64,000 nucleotides of DNA from contig CAUYLG010005341.1 of the NCBI GenBank assembly GCA_963573385.1, positions 1-64,000 on the forward strand, in the 5' to 3' direction. The notes below the pieces were generated by a model, which was not told the origin of the DNA, did not search any database, and saw only the letters and a program-made list of their open reading frames with translations. Source of the DNA: Cacajao melanocephalus (Eukaryota > Chordata > Mammalia > Primates > Pitheciidae). Shown piece by piece: positions 22,730-35,418 of this stretch. How positions within the stretch are numbered: the stretch's first letter is position 1; the number at the start of each line of letters is the position of its first letter. Both the position numbers and the translations under genes were made by a program.

Positions 22730-24919
22730 GGGGTTTTCTAAATGTAAAATCATGTCATCTGCAAACAGAGACAACCTGACTTCCTCTCTTCCTATTTGAA
22801 TACCCTTTATTTCTTTCTCTTGCCTGACTGCCCTGGCCACATCTTCTAATACTACGTTGAATAGGAGTTGTGAGAGAGGGCATCCTTTTCTTATACCAGT
22901 TTTCAAAGGGAATGCTTCTAGCTTTTGCCTATTCCATATGATATTAGCTGTTGGTTTGTCATAAATAGCTTTTACTATTTTGAGGTATGTTCCATCAATA
23001 CCTAGTTTATTAGAGTTTAGCATGAAGCAATGTTGAATTTTATCAAAGGCCTTTTCTGCATCTATTGAAATAATCATGTGGTCTTTGGTTCTGTTTATGT
23101 GGTGGATTACATTTACGCATTTGTGTATGTTGAACAAGCCTTGCATCCCAGGGACGAAGTTGACTTGATCATGGCGGATACGTTTTTTGATGTGCTGCTG
23201 GATTTGGGTTGCCAGTATTTTATTGAGGATTTTTGCATCAATGTTCATCAGGGATAGTGTCCTCAAGTTTTCTTTTTTGTTGTGTCTCTTCCTGGTTTTG
23301 GTATCAGGATGAGGCTGGCTTCATAAAATGAGTTAGGGAGGCGTCCGTCCTTTTCAATTGTTTGAAATAGTTTCAAAAGGAATGGTACCACCTTCTCCTT
23401 GTATTTCTAGTAGAATTCAGCTGTGAATCCATCTGGTCCTGGGCTTTTTTTGGTTGGTAGGCTATTAATTACTGCCTCAATTTCAGAGCTTGTTATTGTT
23501 GTATTCAGGAATTCAACTTCTTCCTTGTTTAGTCATGGTAGGGTGTATGCATCCAGGAATTTATCGATTTCTTCTAGATTTTCTAGTTTATTTGCATAGA
23601 CGTGTTTATAGTATTTTCTGATGGTAGTTTGTATTTCTGTGGGATCAGTGGTGATATCCCTTTTATAATTTTTTTATTGTGTATTTGATTCTTCTCTCTT
23701 CTTCTTCATTAGCTTAGCTATTGATCTATTTTGTTAATTTTTTCAGAATATCAGCTCCTGTATTCATTGATTTTTTGAAGGGTTCCTCATGTCTCTATCA
23801 CCTTTAATTCTTGTCTGATCTTAGTTATCTTGTCTTCTGCTAGCTTTTGGATTAGTTTGCTCTTGCCTCTTTAGCTCTTTTAATTGTGATGTTAGGGTGT
23901 CGATTTGAAACCTTTCTAGCTTTCTGATTGGGCAGTTTGGGGTATAAATTTCCATCTTAACACTGTTTTAGCTATGTCCCAGAGATTCTGGTACATTGTC
24001 CCTTTGTTGTCATTGGTTTCAAAGAACTTCTTGATGTCTGTCTTAATTTCATTATTTACCCAGGAGTCATTCAGAAGCAAGTTGTTCAATTTTCATGAAA
24101 TTGTGTTGTTTTGAGTGAGTTTCTTAATCCTGAGTTCTAATTTCATTGCACTGTGGTCTGAGAAACTGTTATGATTTCAGTTATTCTGTATTTGCTGAGG
24201 AGTACTTTACTTCTAAATATGTGGTCAATTTTAGGATAAGTGCCATGTGGCACTCAGAAAAATGTATTTTCTGTTGATTTGGAGTAGAGGGTTCTGTAGA
24301 TATCTACTAGATCCACTTGATCCAGAGCTGAGTTCAAGTCCTGAATATCCTTTTTAATTTTCTGTCTCATTGATCTGTCTAATACTGACAGTGGGGTTTT
24401 AAAGTCTCCCACTATTATTGTGTGGAAGTCTAAGTCTCTTTGCAGGTCTCTAACAACTAGTTTTATGAATCTGGGTGATCCTGTATTGGGTTCATATATA
24501 TTTAAAATAGTTAGCTCTTCTTGTTGAACTCTTCCTTTAACTATTATATAAGGGCCTTCTTTGTCTTTTTTTATTTTTGTTGGTTTAAAGTGTGTTTTGT
24601 CAGAGACTAGGATTGCAACCCCTGCTTTTTTTTCTTCCATTTGCTTGGTAAAATTTCCTCCATCCCTTTATTTTGAGCCTTTGTGTGTTTTTGCAGGTAT
24701 GATGGGTCTCCTGAATACAGCACACAGATGGGTCTTGACTCCTTATCCAATTTCCCAATCTGTGTTTTCAATTGGGACATTGAGCCCATTTACATTAGTA
24801 TTGCTATGTGTGCATTTGATCTTGTCAACATGATATTATTTGGTTATTTTGCACACTAGTTGATACAGTTTCTTTGTAGTGTCATTGGTCTTTATATTTT
24901 GGTGTGTTTTTGCAGTGGC

Positions 24920-25990
24920 TGCTAGTGGCCTTTCCTTTCCGTATTTAATGCCTCTTTCAGAAGCTCTTGCAGGGCAGGCCTAGTGGTAATGAAATCCCTC
25001 AGCATTTGCTTCTGGAAACGATTTTATTTCTCCTTTGCTAATGATGCTCAGTTTGGCTGGATATGAAATTCTGGGTTGAAAATTCCTTCCTTAAAGAATA
25101 TTGAATATTGGTCCCCAGTCTTTTCTGGCTTGTAGAATTCCTGCTGAGAGGTCTGCTCTAAGTTTGATGGGCTTCTGTTTGTAGGTGACCTGGCCTTTCT
25201 CTCTGGGACCCTTAACAGTTTTTCCTTCATTTTGACCTTGGAGAATCTGATAATTATGTGTCTTGGGGTTGCTCTTCTTGTAGAGTAGTTTAATGATGTT
25301 TTCTGTATTTCCTGAATTTGTATGTTGGCTTGTCTTGCTAGGTTGGGAAAGTTCTCCTGAATAATATCCTGAAGTGTATTTTCCAGCTTGTTTCCATTCT
25401 CCCTGTCTCCTTCTAGTACTCCAATCATTTGTAGGTTCCGTCTTTTTATGAAGTCCCATATTTCTTTGAGACTTTGTGCATTCCTTTTCATTCTTTTTTC
25501 TCTATTCTTGTCTGCATGTCTTATTTCAGTAAGGTGGTTTTCAAATTCTGATATCCTTTCTTCTGCTTGGTTGATTAGATTCAGCTGTTGATACTTACCT
25601 ATGTTTCATGAAGCTCTGAGGCTGGGTTTTTCAGCTCCATCAGGTCATTATGTTTCTCTCTAAACTTAGGTATTCTAGTTAGCAATTCCTCTAACCTTTT
25701 ATCAAGGTTCTTAGCTTCTTTGCATTGGGTTAGAACATGCTTCTTTAGCTCACCATTGTTTTTATTATCCATCTTCTGAAGCCTACTTCTGTCAATTTGT
25801 CCATCTGATCCTCCTTGCAGTTCTGTGCCGTTGACGGAGAGACACTGTGATCATTTAGAGAAGAGGCACTCTGACTCTAGGTTTTCAGCATTTTTCATTG
25901 ATTCTTTCTCACCTTTGTGAGTTTGTCTAGTTTCGGTCTTGGAGGCTGCTGACTCTTGGAGGGGTTTTTGTGAGGGCCTTTTTGTCGTTA
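24920..25990 (-). pseudogene. L1 ORF1, broken
   Basis: Fragments in different frames: NAQSLKEIWDFIKRRNLQMI, then TLQDIIQENFPNLARQANIQ and RRATPRHIIIRFSKVKMKEK, then a frameshift before the C-terminal domain. Start and end are approximate. Confidence 0.8.
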
Positions 25991-27102
25991 TTGATGCAGT
26001 TGCTGTCACTTTCTGCTTGTTTTTCTTTCAATAATCGGCCCCTCTTCTGTAGGGCTGCTGCAGTTTGCTAGGGGTTCACTGTAGGCCATATTCGTCTGTT
26101 TCACTCTTGTGCCTGGAGATGTCATTCAAGTGGGTTTCACCAGGGAGAAACCCACTCATCTGGGGTGCCCAGATTCCGCAGAACTACCAGGAGGAGAGGT
26201 TAAGTTTGCTGGTCCCCAGAGACTGTGGCCACCCCTCCCCTTAGTGGCTCAGGCCCAGGGAGATCCGAATTCTGTCCCTGAGCCTCTGGCTGGAGTTATT
26301 GGAGATCTTGCAGGGAAGCCACACCCACTATGGAAGGATGGGTGGAGGTTAGGCCTGAAGAGACACTCTGGCCACAGACTGCCACAGCTGGGGTGTTGGG
26401 CTGTGGGGACAAGTCTTGGGACCAAGCCGTTCAGCCTCCCTGGCTCTGGCTCTAGCAGAAGAAAGCACAGCCTGGAGCTATAGAAATGGGTGCGCCCATC
26501 CCCCGCCCAGGGAACTTAGCTTGTTAGGCAGTCGCAGTACCAGTGCTGGCTGTGGCCCCTCCCCGCAAGAGCTCAAATGGCTGACTTCAGGCAGCCACAG
26601 CTGGTGCTGGTCTCTAACCACCCCCCAACCCAGGAACATGCAGATTCTTACAGCTTCTCTCGAAGTTCCGTAGGCTTAAGCAGCTTCCAGTTAGAGAAGC
26701 TGTAAGAATGTGTATGTTCCTGGGTTGGGACGCTAGGCTGCGGTGGCGTGGATTCGCAAGTGGGATCTTCCAATCTGTGGGTTGCAGGGTTTTGTGGGAA
26801 AAGCAGTTTCCCCGTCTGGGAAGCGCACTCACTCACCGCCTCCCCTGGCTGTGGGGAGGGATTCCCCTTCCCGGTTCCCCTTCCCCACGTGGCTCTCAGG
26901 TGGGCCTCTGCATCACACTGCTTCACTGCTCTTCCTTCTCTCCATGGGTCGCACCAGCCTTCTAGTCAATTTTGATGAGAGAACCTGAAGACCTTGGTTG
27001 TTGGTGAAGGATTCGTATGCTTATTATGTCCCCCACCCCCAGACCCCAACAGGAGCCTCCAAATACCACAGCTTCTAGTTGGCCATCTTTGCCCCACCCC
27101 AC
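25991..27102 (-). promoter_or_regulatory. L1 5'UTR with fold-back duplication
   Basis: GC-rich L1 promoter region colinear with the 5'UTR at 42060-43269. It carries an extra inverted copy of about 36 bp (see 26625-26728). Several open frames across it are not genes. Confidence 0.75.
26625..26728. repeat. Inverted repeat (36-bp arms) in L1 5'UTR
   Basis: Arms 26625-26660 and 26693-26728 are reverse complements with about 3 mismatches, including a perfect 17-bp core (attcttacagcttctct / agagaagctgtaagaat), around a 32-bp loop. The related L1 at 42.06-43.27 kb has only the right-hand copy. Confidence 0.9.
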
Positions 27103-27117
27103 CATGGTCACATTTTT
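27103..27117. repeat. Target-site duplication, right copy (L1)
   Basis: catggtcacattttt, identical to 20736-20750. Confidence 0.93.
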
Positions 27118-29810
27118 AAAATCACTAAGTTGCTATTCACCCTCCTCAACTGCTCCAACCAAGCGTTGAGAGCTATGCTGCAGTCCAATTTGTACAAAGG
27201 GAATTGACTTTTGAAAAAAAAATATATTGTGGTAAAGAAATGAAATTCATGGAAATCTGAAATTTTTTACAATTTTCCTATTAAATTAGGTAATAAATAC
27301 TTAGCCAAAGGCCTAAAATGTATTTCATTAGACAAATAGCATTAGATGTTAAGAGTGACAGAAATTAGTGTGTTATTGTGTTTCCATGCTGTAGCTATTA
27401 CAGTAGCATCACAGCATTTTTTACAGCATTCACAAGCAATGCTAATACTTCTATCCTTCTGGAAGATGAAATCTTATGATTACATATATATTTATTTAAA
27501 GCAGAATTTGTGAATACACAAATAAACCATTTGGTATAACGTTGATTCATGAAGCTCAAGTACATGAGAACTTGACTGATATAACCAGTCCAATCTTTCT
27601 CAAAACACAGCAGATCTCATAGATAGTCATCCTTCCTCTATTTAACCACCACCCTGATGAGCAGCTCAGGAAGCTTGCTCTTCCAATACTGAATATCTCC
27701 AGTAATTACAAAATTCCTTCCTTCTTCCATGTGAGGCAAAACCTATTCCTATAATTTTAGTCCACTAGTTCTAATATACCCTCATATACTAGGTGGTGAT
27801 TTGAACAAATCCATCTCCTCTTCTCACAGAATTCCTTTAAACTACCTGAAAATAGTTCTCATGTTCTCCTTTGTCTTTTCATCTTATATTTTCAAAGAAG
27901 TAATTCAAAATGTATTAAAGCCAGCTTTAATGAACTGTATAATATAAAAAACAAGGGTACTCTAGAAAACTCACACACAGTATGTGTGATTTGGAAGGAT
28001 ATTAAGAGTTATGCTTTGGAAGGAAATAAGAAAGCAGTCAAGAAATAGGAAGTCTATTTCAGATAAGGGAGCTGACATGAGAAGCTTTTATGCCAGGATT
28101 ATAGTCTTTTGTGTATATGTGCTCTAACTTGGGAAAATAGATGCCCAGGCTTATTCTTCTTCACTAGCATGTACACTTCAAACCATTTTCCCAGTATTGT
28201 ATTTATTTGCCTTTTGTCATTCACATTTTTCATGCCCAATTTCCGTTTTGATCATGCATATATAAAATGTTAAGCAGAGAAATTTAGAGCCATGAAAATG
28301 AGTATCAATAGTACATGTAGTTACTGAACTCATAACCACTGCTTCTTTAGCATCATGGGTGACACCATCCTAGGAATGACAAAAAGCACACCAAGCAGAG
28401 CAACTATTCATATTTTTTAGAGTCTCAAAGTAGATCTCACAGAACACTAAACTATGTTTGTCATTATGTCATTGCCCCACTCTAACATATTGCACAAATA
28501 CAACACAAGGAAAAGGCTAGACCTGAAAGAATTTTCTTAAGGGTCTTTTAAAATTGAATGAGGAGGAAAAAATAGATACTTGAATTCTTTCATTATTTTA
28601 GGGGAAACGATCATCTGTTTGGTTTCGTTGTTTATTTAATGAAAGGGGTATGTTCTCATGAATTTTCTTTTGTAGCACAGCCACGTTCATTTTTTCAGTG
28701 TCCCCTCCAGTTTTTGTGCATACTCACACATATTTTACGTACTTGGATTCATAATGTTCATGATGTGCCCAAACAGTTTAAATTTTTCCTTTTTGTATAA
28801 TTCGTCATCTCTAACAGATAACTGGGAGTGTTTGTAGCTGTCATCTCTCAACTGAATCTAACTCTAGGCATTGCCTTCAGCTGAAGAGAGCTGCCAGCCG
28901 AAGATCCCACCATCTCCACAGGGGAGCCTGCTTTTAAGACAGTTAGTTTGGAGAGTGGGTAGTCATAACACAAAGACATCTCCTTCTTGTCCCAGTCAGG
29001 GGACAATTCTGAAGAGATCAGCTGAGACCTCTGTTGTGATGGCATCTGCAATAGCAATTCAACTTTTCCCTCTGCCCTATCTACCTTCTTCACATTCTCA
29101 CAGGGAAACAGTCTGGTAAAATTCCTCAGCTGCAAACACATACTACCTTTCATGAGAAAAGGATGACCCAGAAGGCAGAGCTGAGAACCACAGAGGATCA
29201 TTCTCAGGCCTTGAAATCTAATGAGATTTGCCTGGTGGGATCACTGATCCTGAGCATACTGCCCAGGAGCCTTCCTGAATGCAAATATCCAAGTTGGAGT
29301 CTGTTTCTTGGGGAACTAGAGCTATACCAACATCATAAACATTTTCCCATGCTGTAACATAATCTTTCCACATAGTTCTCATTCAAGTGTGTGACTTAAA
29401 ATTCTAAGCAGAGCTATCATATTTTAACTGACTCCTTCCTTACAGTTGGACTGTTGGTTGTTGCCAATATTTTGTCAGTTAATAGTGCATTTAATAAACA
29501 GCACCACGCTGTTATTTGATGTTTCTTCTCGTTTTGAATTATTTATTTTGTTTAAATCTCAGGTGTGGGCAATTACTAAGATAAAGATATGAAGGATTTC
29601 AATCTATTGTTATTAAGAATTTATAGATTATAGTACTATAAGCCATAAATCCAAGTGTAAGATATATCACCAGGACACTAAGGAATTAGGACAGATTATT
29701 TTCTGTATTGTTGTATCTTCGACACAAGACTCAGCATAGGATGCCTGAAAAGCCCAAAAGAAAAGAACAGATTAGTCTGTTATTAATTTATGTACCACTC
29801 TACTGTACTT
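27118..29810. other. Single-copy AT-rich DNA; no gene
   Basis: 27600-27900 weakly recalls an old mammalian repeat I cannot name ('ccatctcctcttctcacag...'). 29440-29510 weakly resembles antisense L1M. The open frames at 28848-29201 (minus) and 28871-29119 (plus) overlap and show no domain. Confidence 0.45.
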
Positions 29811-29811
29811 G

Positions 29812-29892
29812 GCTGAGTAAATCAGTACCTACACAATGCCAGTATCCAATGAGCAATAAATATTTGTTGAATAGATATTTGAATGAATAAGT
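29812..29892 (+). mobile_element. L2 LINE 3' tip
   Basis: 'caatgagcaataaatatttg' and 'ttgaatagatatttgaatga' are the classic L2 terminus. Confidence 0.65.
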
Positions 29893-31896
29893 GCATATTC
29901 AGGTTGCTTTACATTTTAACTAAATTCAAGAGGGCTTATTAATGGGGAAATGTAGATAATGTAGAAAATATGGACTGGATACTGATAAGCCTTCGGCTTT
30001 AAGTTCTTAAATCATTGCCATTCCAAAGCAAAAATGATGGTGGTGGTAACAGCTGTAGTGCACATGAGTATGTTAAATCCTCTTTTCTACAGGAGCTAGC
30101 ACAGAAGGGACTAAAATGAAGAGTTAAGGAAGAATAAAGTAATAGCCAAGACAAGCACTGAGTCAACTAGGTAACAACAAACCAAGTTTCTAATTATCTC
30201 ACCAGGACACATACCACAATTTCATGGAAAGGAGTGCCAGAGACTAGAATATATTAGCGAAAATCCAACTCTTTAAATTTGGGGACCAGTGAGGAATGAA
30301 GGAGGATGTTAAGTTGAACAAAGTGTATCTAGTGAGATGCACTGGCACATCCTATAGACACAGCATAAGAAACATTCCCTGTTCTCATTTCTTATAATGC
30401 ACCAACAAGAATCACATCTCAGATCAGACTAGTCTCTTCAATGCAATGTGAGCACATCTTGCTCATTCCAACTTGTGTCCTTCCACTCACACTCCTGAAA
30501 TGCCCAAAGTACAGCAGCCTCCACTTCAGAGTCATAAACAGAGAAAGGCACTCCATTTCTTAGGGAGCAAAGGGAAGAAAAATATGTCACATAGGAATGT
30601 TAAAAACACAAGCAGAAGCAGGAAGAAAACAGCACCAGAGAGTTAGTTTATTCTTATAAATACCTTAATAGTAGGCTTAGGGCTGCCTGAGCCAAAAGAG
30701 ATATAAAACAAAAATGTCTGAATGTGGATCTTTATTTTTCCCATAAACTTTTACCATTCCCTCAACACTGTTTAACTCCTAGGGAAAACAGAAGGTTATA
30801 TGAAAGATCTTTCTTAATATTTGAAAGCAAACAAAAACGTATTATCCAAAAGTTCAACCGAATCTAGTACTTGGCAGAAAAAATATATTACAAAGCTGTA
30901 AGATCTTGAATTCACACATGATGAAAGACACCACATTCCTTTGAAAATGCTTAAGTGTGTTTCAAAAAAAGTCACAATTAAAAGTAAAGAAGCAAGCTGG
31001 CTTTTCTCTTCTCAGCCCATTCCCAGCCTTGCCAGTATATTATTGCTATTTCCTTTCTAGCTTGCAGAAGAATGTTAAAAGTCTACATGGTTTGTTTTTT
31101 CTGTCCCACTAACAGTGGATCAGTTGGCTTGGTGCCCTAGGAGTCAAATAAATATTTGAGAAATGTTTCAGCCTTGTGACTATGGTAAACTTGTTCTAAG
31201 TGGATATCTCCCAATGTAGGCAATCTTCATTTTAAACAACTGGACTATAGACTTCAATTCTGCTATTTGTAAAGCTTACTACTAATATCCCTGTTTCGCT
31301 ACTTAGAACTATCCAAACAAAGACTTGGATAAGTAAGAAGAAAGTTAAGTCCAGTCAGGTTCTTATGCGGAAATACCAAGATTTACTCCATCCCACAAAT
31401 CCCTCCTATTTTCCTAACATTTATGCTAAGGTGAGAGAAGGAACAATAGTCAGTGAATACCACTGTTACTTGAATTTTTGCCTCCTATTAGCGGGACTAG
31501 ATTCATTTCATTGTTTAGTTTAAAATTTTGTTCCCAAAGGATCAGGACTATGAGGTCCATGACAGCATGAAAGTGGGTACATGAGTGTGTGCAGGGATTG
31601 TGGGAGTAGGTGAGGGGAGTTAAATCACATAGCCAGAAGACCTGATTATGTCTTGCAAATGTTTGCTTTTAATTTTTAATTTTTAATAAATTTGAAATGT
31701 GAGAATAATTTACACAAGTTCAGTATTTCTATGCAACAATTAAATTTTTAAGGAATTACATATAATATATATATCTGAATCATATATATATCTGAAATGA
31801 GCACCACGTTTGAAACTGATCTTTCATTTGTCTATTCCAACAAAAGGGAAAATGAATACCCAGTATGTGCTTATGCTCTGACCTGTTACTAATTTA
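29893..31896. other. Single-copy AT-rich DNA; nothing recognised
   Basis: No gene, RNA gene or repeat family identified over about 2 kb, apart from AT-rich low-complexity sequence at 31665-31800. Confidence 0.5.
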
Positions 31897-32354
31897 AAAA
31901 TGTGGAACCAACCCAAATGCCCATCAATGATAGACTGTATAAAGAAAAGGTGGCACATAAACACCATGGAATACTATGCAGCCATAAAAAAGATGAGTTC
32001 ATGTCCTTTGCAGGGACATGGATGAAGCTGCCATCATTCTCAGCAAACTAACACAAGAACAGAAAACCAAACACCGCATATTCTCACTCATAAGTGGGTA
32101 TTGAACAATGAGAACACATGGACACAGACAGTGGAACATCACACACTGGGGCCTGCTGAGGTTGAGGGAGCTATGGGAGCGATAGCAGGGGATAATGAAA
32201 TTGGGGAGGGAAAACATTAGGAGAAAAACCTAATGTAGATGGGGGGATGGATGCAGCAAACCACCATGGCATGTGTATACCTATGTAACAGTCCTGCACA
32301 ATCTGCAAATGTATCCCAGAACTTATTTTATATATACACACATACAGAACTTAA

Positions 32355-32356
<2 letters not shown>
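31897..32356 (+). mobile_element. L1 3' end, 5'-truncated (primate L1P)
   Basis: 'ggaaccaacccaaatgccca', 'atggaatactatgcagccat', 'tgcagggacatggatgaagc' and 'cacatggacacagacagtgg' are the end of ORF2 and the 3'UTR of primate L1. It is about 460 bp long, the usual 5'-truncated form. Tail region merges into an AT repeat. Confidence 0.93.

Positions 32357-32393
<37 letters not shown>
32357..32393. repeat. (AT)n microsatellite at L1 tail
   Basis: About 18 AT units directly after the L1 3' end, probably grown from its A/T-rich tail. Confidence 0.95.
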
Positions 32394-32395
<2 letters not shown>

Positions 32396-33340
32396 CAGTG
32401 GTAATAATTTTAATCATATATAGCTATATCATCTTCTAAACAGTTCACTTTATACACCTATTAGCTCAGTAAACACTAAACACGTACTGAGTGTGATATC
32501 CTGCTTCAAGTGAAGATCCTACGTAACTACTTGTACACACTGCTATATGGAGATACAGAACGTACTGCTACTAAATATAGAAATACTTTGATAGCACATT
32601 GCAATATTATCTAATGACAGATGACAGGCTATGAAAAATAATTTATACTGGCTATTTAAAATGTCAGTGAAGCAATCAAAAAATCAGAGTCTACAGAGGC
32701 GAATATGTCAATGACTGATGAAGCTTCTGAATTCAAGTAAAGTATCTGGGAAGTCCAAAATTATCATAATAGTAAGGGGATGACAAGAAGAAAGCTACAT
32801 GTCCTTGCATAGATGTCACTCACTACAGTATCATGAAAATAGGTACCTTAAGCAATAGAAGTAGTCAGCAGTTTTATTTTTCTTTATTCTTTGAAAATGT
32901 GATTTTATTCTTGAGCAATATTTTTCTGTGTAGAAGAAATGAAATGAAATGTTCTGGAACATAGAATAACCAATCATCTATTCTGGTATCAATTGCCCTG
33001 CAATATTAGATAAACAGAGTGGGACTATATTTAGACACTACTCCAATTTCATCTTTAATCTCATGTCACGAAGTTATAAGGGAGACAGAAAACAAAACTT
33101 GAGGAAAATAAACTCCACAGCTCAGCTTCAACCTGGACACTAATTATATAGAATTTGATGCATTCATAGGTGATACTAGGAATTTTAAACTAGCATAAAA
33201 ATAGGCCACAGTTAAACTCACTTATGTTTGTTATTTTAGTTAGTTATGTGGTATTATCTGTTTGTTTTTAATTGGGGATACAACCCAATAGAAACAAAGT
33301 TCCTTTAGACTTATAATCTATTTTAACTTTATTTAATCAT
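32394..33340. other. Single-copy AT-rich DNA; nothing recognised
   Basis: No gene or repeat family identified. Confidence 0.5.
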
Positions 33341-33344
33341 TTTT

Positions 33345-33507
33345 GAAAATGTTTATTTTGATATAAGTTTAAACTTAGAGAAAAGTTGCAAGAATAGTAC
33401 AAAATTATCATACTGTTTTCTCAAGTTTCACCAATTTGTGAACAATTTGCCCCACTTGCTCTCGGATTCTCTTTCATTCCCCCTTCTCTATCTTTCTCTA
33501 CACACAA

Positions 33508-33550
<43 letters not shown>

Positions 33551-33795
33551 ATTTGAGAGTAAGTTGCAGACATTATGCCTCTTCATCCCTAATACTTCCT
33601 TGTATAAAAAAGTACTCTTTGATACAATACTATCTTCTAACCCACAATCAATATTCAAATTTTGCTCATTGTCCCAATGATATATCTTATAGTTGTATTT
33701 TTTCCTAGTTCAAGATCCAGGACAGGATCATGCTTTGCATTTGTTTTTCTTGTGTCTTTAGTTTCCTTTTCTCAAGAACACTCCTCAGTCTTTGT
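33345..33795 (-). mobile_element. Probable L1M 3'UTR fragment with CA repeat
   Basis: 'aagttgcaagaatagtacaa', 'tttcaccaatttgtgaacaa', 'atttgagagtaagttgcaga' and 'ttgctcattgtcccaatgat' are characteristic of an old L1 3'UTR read antisense. Orientation is moderately certain. Confidence 0.55.
33512..33550 (+). repeat. (CA)n microsatellite
   Basis: About 18 CA units inside the L1M fragment, where related copies often carry short CA/TA runs. Confidence 0.95.
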
Positions 33796-33869
33796 CTTTC
33801 AAACAATAATCCTTGGATAGCTCTCCCTCCAGCGCCTCTGGCCTTTCTGCTGTGGTTACAAAGAGTTAA

Positions 33870-33970
33870 ATAGGCCACCTGACCGCTAGGTACCTACATT
33901 CAAGTCGAACAGAAAGACATATAAACAATTAGGAAGCACATCATGAAATGTGCACTAACAGAAGTATAAG
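33870..33970 (-). mobile_element. Weak L2 fragment, antisense
   Basis: 'tacctacattcaagtcgaac', 'agacatataaacaattagg' and 'catgaaatgtgcactaacag' follow antisense L2 order, but the match is short. Confidence 0.35.
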
Positions 33971-34334
33971 CTGGGTTTCTCCTATTTTTATCAACTCAAA
34001 ATGCTTGCTCTCTAGATCTTTATTTTTCTATCTCTCATGTGGAGTCAGAAAAATACTTTTATAGCCAGAATAATTATTGTCAGTGCTCATTCTGGCAGCA
34101 CAGATATGAATAATCATTGGAAAAATGTATTTATAAAGTATTTTTTAATTCAGGGAGTTGGCCAAAATAACATGCAGTACCATATAGTAGTATATACTAA
34201 TATATACACATAGGGTGTTTATTTTATTTTATTTTTTTAGGAAACAGAGGTGGTTCTTTTAGTGGAAGATGTGTTACAATTATCACTTATTTTTGAAACA
34301 GAGAAAAATGCAATATGATAAAAAGCGCTGTACT

Positions 34335-34522
34335 ACTTTCCCATAGTTGAAAAAGCTATATTCAAATCTAGCCGCAAGCATTTGTTGGCTAAGTGATTTG
34401 GAGTAAAGCACTTAAACTCTGGGCCTAATTACTTCATCTGTGCAATAGAAATAATAATACTTAACTATTGACTTTAGCAAGGTACAAAATAATATACATG
34501 AAAGATCTTTATAAATAGTAAT
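34335..34522 (+). mobile_element. MIR SINE
   Basis: 'attcaaatctagccgcaagc', 'ggctaagtgatttggagtaa', 'cttcatctgtgcaatagaaa' and 'taataatacttaac' follow MIR order. Confidence 0.8.
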
Positions 34523-34527
34523 GCATA

Positions 34528-34620
34528 TATAATTTATATGTTTATACATACATATGTATATATGTATGTATGTATATGTACTTATGTATATAGGCATGTA
34601 TATGCATGTGTGAGTATATG
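34528..34620. repeat. (TATG)n-like diverged repeat
   Basis: TATG/TATA units, interrupted; it encodes only repeat-derived Tyr/Val frames. Confidence 0.85.
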
Positions 34621-34797
34621 GAGAAAAACAAAGAGAACAGCAGCAAAAGAAAGTGTAAGTAAGCATTTGACTTGTGGATTTTACTTCCACTTCTCTTGGG
34701 ATGGCTCTCTTCTAGTGGTCACACTCAAGCAGCCTTGCATTCTGCCCACTGAGTAGAGAAGTTTTATACCTCGTGTCATGTGGCTCTCCCATTAGCT

Positions 34798-34915
34798 TCT
34801 ATGCTGACAAAGCCAGGAGAGCAGAGATGACATCTGCCTTACTCACTCTCAAATCTTCATGGCTAGCACAGTCCTGGTACATGGAGGTACTCCAAACACA
34901 CCGGTGGAATGATGA
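34798..34915 (+). mobile_element. L2 LINE 3' fragment
   Basis: 'agagcagagatgacatctgc', 'atggctagcacagtcctggt' and 'acatggaggtactccaaa' match the L2 3' end. Confidence 0.6.
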
Positions 34916-35304
34916 ACACCAGCTGATACTTTGTCCATGCCAAAATACAATGCTACAGCCTCACTGTCTCCTTTCATTCATCTTCAATAGACCCAGAGTA
35001 GCAAATGCTACTCAGACATCAGTGGAGAAACCAGAACTTTCATCAACCTCAACCTCCTCCATATTAAAGTGAATGTTTAAAAAAAATAATAAAGTTCATT
35101 TTTGGAGCTCTCAATCCAGAAATATCAGTGAAACAGCACAAATACTACAGTCATACAGAAATCCTGTGAGTTGCTTAAATGGATCTGACAATATCATTAA
35201 CATATTATTTAAGCCCTTCCCACCCTTTTACATTCCATTGTCTAATTTTTCTTCACAGCATGCATCACTCTGAAGTTTTTGTATTTGTTATTTTTCTGTA
35301 GTTT

Positions 35305-35418
35305 TTTACTGCCTGCCTCCCGACTTCCTATTTTCTCCCTGATGATCACCAGTACCTAGAACAGTACCCAAAAATACAACATATTCAATAGATATTTGTA
35401 TTGATGGAACAAAGTACT
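35305..35418 (+). mobile_element. L2 LINE 3' fragment
   Basis: 'cagtacctagaacagtaccc' then 'attcaatagatatttgtatt' match the L2 terminus. Confidence 0.55.

Larger units (their letters stand above)
20912..24835 (-). pseudogene. L1 ORF2 (endonuclease/reverse transcriptase), broken
   Basis: Endonuclease part about 24100-24835 (M-G-S-M-S-Q-L-K start region, VAILVSDKTHFKPTKIKKDK). The reverse transcriptase part at about 22730-23270 keeps [41 protein letters not shown] and the catalytic FADDM motif. Multiple stops and frameshifts, an Alu at 22455-22729 and a roughly 170-bp deletion near 22107 destroy the frame. ORF2p normally nicks target DNA and copies L1 RNA. Confidence 0.88.
20751..27102 (-). 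mobile_element. Full-length primate L1 (older L1PA/L1PB type)
   Basis: Complete L1 on the minus strand: 5' end at 27102 (minus strand 'gggcaaagatggccaactag'), about 1.1 kb 5'UTR, ORF1, ORF2, 3'UTR and a short A-tail at 20751. Perfect 15-bp target-site duplication catggtcacattttt at 20736-20750 and 27103-27117. An Alu is inserted at 22455-22729. About 170 bp of ORF2 is missing near 22107, and an expanded T-rich run lies at 21954-22006. All ORFs carry stops and frameshifts, so it is not mobile. Confidence 0.93.

Noticed and set aside
26109..26988. Cluster of 70-124 residue frames suggesting a GC-rich gene
   Set aside because: The region is an L1 5'UTR, colinear with 42.06-43.27 kb.
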